Shown here in pieces: positions 14,210 through 15,958 of a DNA stretch of 15,958 nt. The stretch lies in NCBI GenBank assembly GCA_050288705.1, contig JBNKEI010000027.1, positions 1 to 15,958 on the forward strand, written 5' to 3'. A program made the position numbers and the translations under genes. The stretch's first letter is position 1, and each line of letters starts with the position of its first letter. The DNA is from JBNKEI01 sp050288705 (GTDB lineage: Bacteria; Myxococcota; Myxococcia; Myxococcales; UBA5297). Below the pieces are notes generated by a model. That model saw nothing but the letters and a program-made list of their open reading frames with translations. It did not search any database and was not told the DNA's origin.

Positions 14210-15129
14210 GTCCAGCCGCGATACTTCTTAATGTTGCGGCGAGTAACAAGCTTAGATGGCATCAGCACCATTGGATCAGCAGGTAGTTTCTGGTTCATAA
14301 TGTCCCAGCCGGTGGATACCGCCTTTTTTGCCATGGCGTAGGGATCTTGGCTGGCTGAAGCTTCGATTAGCGAATTTGTATCGCTTAGTGCCTTTTCAAT
14401 GTCGGGCGCTCCGTCTACCGAGGTTATAATCAAATTCTTTCGCTGAAGCTGTCGCGAAGCCAAATCGCTGCCAATCGCTTGCGGATCGTTAGTGGCAAAC
14501 ACTGCGTCAATTTTGGGGAACCTAGTTAAATGGGCTTGCATAACATTCATGCCTCCTTCACGCGAGCCTTTACCATCTTGGTCGTCAGATAGTATATTAA
14601 TGCCCGGATTTTTCGAGAGCACTGCTTTGCACCCTTTGACGCGGTCTATTACTGCAGAGACTTGCGGTCCGTTTTGGATAATTATGTTGCCTTTGCCGTG
14701 CAGTTTCTTGGAAATATATTCACAAGCCAATTGGCCAGCCAGAACGTTATCAGTTTGTACGGTGGCATTTGCTCCTTTGGCGGCAACATCCACACCTATG
14801 ACTACAATTCCGGCAGCTTGTGCCTTTTTTATTGCTGGCTCAATAGCGGTGGGATCGGCTGCATTAATCAAAATCATATCTACTTTGGCAGCTATGAAAT
14901 TGTCAATCTGTGTAAACTGCTTGTTTAAATCATAGTCACAAGAAACTGTAGTTACGTTTACTTTGGAATTTATTTTTTTCGCTTGAGCTTCTGCTCCTTT
15001 TGCTAGGGCTACAAAAAACGGATTACCCAGAGAACCTAAGGTGATGCCTACTGATTGCAGTTTCTTGGCATGGGCAGTAGTGTTTATTGCCAACACAGAT
15101 AGCGCTACTAATGCGCAGCTACGTAACAT
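14200..15129 (-). CDS. rbsB: Periplasmic sugar-binding protein of an RbsABC-type ABC transporter
   Basis: I place the start at the ATG complementary to 15127-15129 because AAGGAG lies 6-7 bases upstream and a standard signal peptide begins there (MLRSCALVALSVLAINTTAHA, cleavage after residue 21); the upstream ATG adds 15 residues without one. The product has 309 residues, usual for the family. It should bind a pentose or related sugar in the periplasm. RbsB contact positions are conserved: GNPFF (Asn36, Phe38, Phe39), Asp in GVDVAAKG, Arg in VIDRVKG, Asn in ATNDPQAIG, Asp in SVDGAPD and Gln in SASQDP. The RbsB Arg after the first Asp is Val here, so specificity is uncertain. The gene starts 71 bp after rbsC and is probably cotranscribed with it. 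The wording, including DQDGKGSREGG, closely matches binding proteins I associate with Burkholderia. Confidence 0.93.
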   Translation of the reverse strand: MLRSCALVALSVLAINTTAHAKKLQSVGITLGSLGNPFFVALAKGAEAQAKKINSKVNVTTVSCDYDLNKQFTQIDNFIAAKVDMILINAADPTAIEPAIKKAQAAGIVVIGVDVAAKGANATVQTDNVLAGQLACEYISKKLHGKGNIIIQNGPQVSAVIDRVKGCKAVLSKNPGINILSDDQDGKGSREGGMNVMQAHLTRFPKIDAVFATNDPQAIGSDLASRQLQRKNLIITSVDGAPDIEKALSDTNSLIEASASQDPYAMAKKAVSTGWDIMNQKLPADPMVLMPSKLVTRRNIKKYRGWTTH

Positions 15130-15142
15130 GGAAAACTCCTTA

Positions 15143-15181
15143 TGGCCGCTAGAAGAAAGATGAGCGCACGGCATGCGGCCA
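15143..15181 (-). promoter_or_regulatory. Inverted repeat just upstream of the first binding-protein ribosome binding site
   Basis: TGGCCGC (15143-15149) is the reverse complement of GCGGCCA (15175-15181), 25 bases apart. One arm ends next to the AAGGAG box (complement of 15136-15141), so folding could affect translation or mRNA processing between rbsC and the binding-protein gene. It is a short stem with a long loop, so the effect is speculative. Confidence 0.35.
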
Positions 15182-15200
15182 GCTATGCGTCGTGCGAAGG

Positions 15201-15958
15201 TTATGCGCGTTGCAAACCTCTTTGTCTATAATGATCGAGTGCTACCGCGCCAATGATAACTAGGCCTTTGGCGATGTATTGCCAAATATCGGAAACTCCC
15301 AAAAGAATTAATCCATTAGAGAGCACAGCCATGATTAAAGCGCCAACCAAAGTTCCAACAATAGAGCCGACTCCACCAACAAAGCTGGTTCCTCCGAGTA
15401 TGACTGCTGCTATTGCGTCCATTTCATATTGCATGCCTAGTTGCAATCCGTTGGCAGCGTATAGGCGCGAGGCAGCCATGATTCCGCCAACTCCGCAGAA
15501 TAGCCCGGAAATAGAATAAGCAAACAAATAAATTAGCCCTACGCGAATTCCTGAAAGGCGAGCTGCTTCAGGATTGCCGCCTACTGAGTAAATATGTACT
15601 CCTAATACAGTTTTTCGCAGAATAAACCACGATATTCCAAAAACTAACATGGCTAAAACTACTAGCCAGGGAATTCCAAGTATGCTGTCATTTCCAATAA
15701 AAGCAAAAGGAAGCTCGGGGTTGAATACCGTGGTGTCATTCGCTAATAAGCGCGCCAGTCCACGAACGGCCGTAAAAGAACCAAGGGTAACAATGAACGG
15801 GGGTAGCCGCATAAATGCGACTAGTGACCCATTGGCCAAGCCAAAAAATACACCGGCAAGCAAACCAGCAACTATTCCTAGGCCGCCCCAAATAGGTATT
15901 CTGGAAGTAAGAATTGCCGCCACCGCTGAAAAGGCGAGAATAGAGCCAACCGATAGGT
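15201..15958 (-). CDS. rbsC: RbsC-type sugar ABC transporter permease, N-terminus beyond the window
   Basis: The gene runs off the right edge. The frame is open to base 15958, and residues before the first in-window GTG continue the family sequence (LSVGSILAFSAVAAIL), so that GTG is internal. About 251 C-terminal residues are present, from a family of roughly 320-340. RbsC-family proteins form the inner-membrane channel for ribose, xylose and similar sugars. Several hydrophobic spans are visible (GLGIVAGLLAGVFFGLANGS, WLVVLAMLVFGISWFIL, LIYLFAYSISGLFCGVGGI). The family hallmark EMDAIAAVILGGTSFVGGVG and the C-terminal NGLILLGVSDIWQYIAKGL are intact. The ATP-binding partner (RbsA type) is presumably further upstream on this strand, outside the window. 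The closest resemblance I recall is to Burkholderiales permeases. Stop is the complement of 15201-15203. Confidence 0.95.
   Translation of the reverse strand, partial: LSVGSILAFSAVAAILTSRIPIWGGLGIVAGLLAGVFFGLANGSLVAFMRLPPFIVTLGSFTAVRGLARLLANDTTVFNPELPFAFIGNDSILGIPWLVVLAMLVFGISWFILRKTVLGVHIYSVGGNPEAARLSGIRVGLIYLFAYSISGLFCGVGGIMAASRLYAANGLQLGMQYEMDAIAAVILGGTSFVGGVGSIVGTLVGALIMAVLSNGLILLGVSDIWQYIAKGLVIIGAVALDHYRQRGLQRA

Overview
The window looks like accessory sequence from a host-associated Gram-negative proteobacterium. The base composition is moderately AT-rich. Start sites often carry good AAGGAG-type Shine-Dalgarno sequences, and several genes look like host-directed proteins: a papain-like protein, and a 2,258-residue protein with leucine-rich and OTU-protease-like segments and no Sec signal peptide. 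Taxonomic hints conflict. RecF wording (TLRPLRA, YFGGVAVVAFTPDDL, DRAVFNRFP) reminds me of Myxococcota/deltaproteobacterial RecF, while the sugar-transport genes at the right edge resemble those I associate with Burkholderiales. A reduced-genome symbiont or pathogen with horizontally acquired parts would fit, but the window alone does not settle the organism.

Left region (1-2007): mostly decayed sequence. It holds the C-terminal remnant of an IS91/Y2-type transposase (293-511), a GC-richer patch of broken frames (about 512-1000), a short minus-strand hypothetical gene (644-1306), a 58-bp segment bounded by inverted repeats, and a tiny Cys-rich ORF with an excellent ribosome binding site (1809-1922).

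Centre-left (2008-4675): a plus-strand Ser-rich protein with duplicated N-terminal segments and a C-terminal papain/C39-like domain, closed by a perfect 17-bp hairpin. Next come a plus-strand hypothetical membrane-like protein and a convergent minus-strand coiled-coil protein, whose 3' ends overlap by 130 bp. A spacer with A-tracts phased every 10 bp follows.

Centre (4676-12744): a solitary recF on the minus strand diverges from a giant plus-strand gene (5968-12744). The giant protein has a Ser-rich N-terminus, two near-identical 104-residue-period helical repeats, a short leucine-rich segment, an OTU-like Cys/His protease candidate, and then six degenerate modules of about 250-285 residues. 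Each module runs from a helical opening through beta-rich sequence to a hydrophobic strand finishing in a conserved proline. I do not recognise this array and consider it the best candidate for an undescribed system.

Right region (12745-15958): a REP-like palindrome, a second large palindrome and a reading-frame relic, then a minus-strand sugar ABC-transport cluster. The cluster reads rbsC (partial, runs off the right edge), a periplasmic binding protein with signal peptide, a terminator-like hairpin, and a diverged second binding protein. Together they would bind a sugar in the periplasm and pass it through RbsC; the ATPase gene is not in view.
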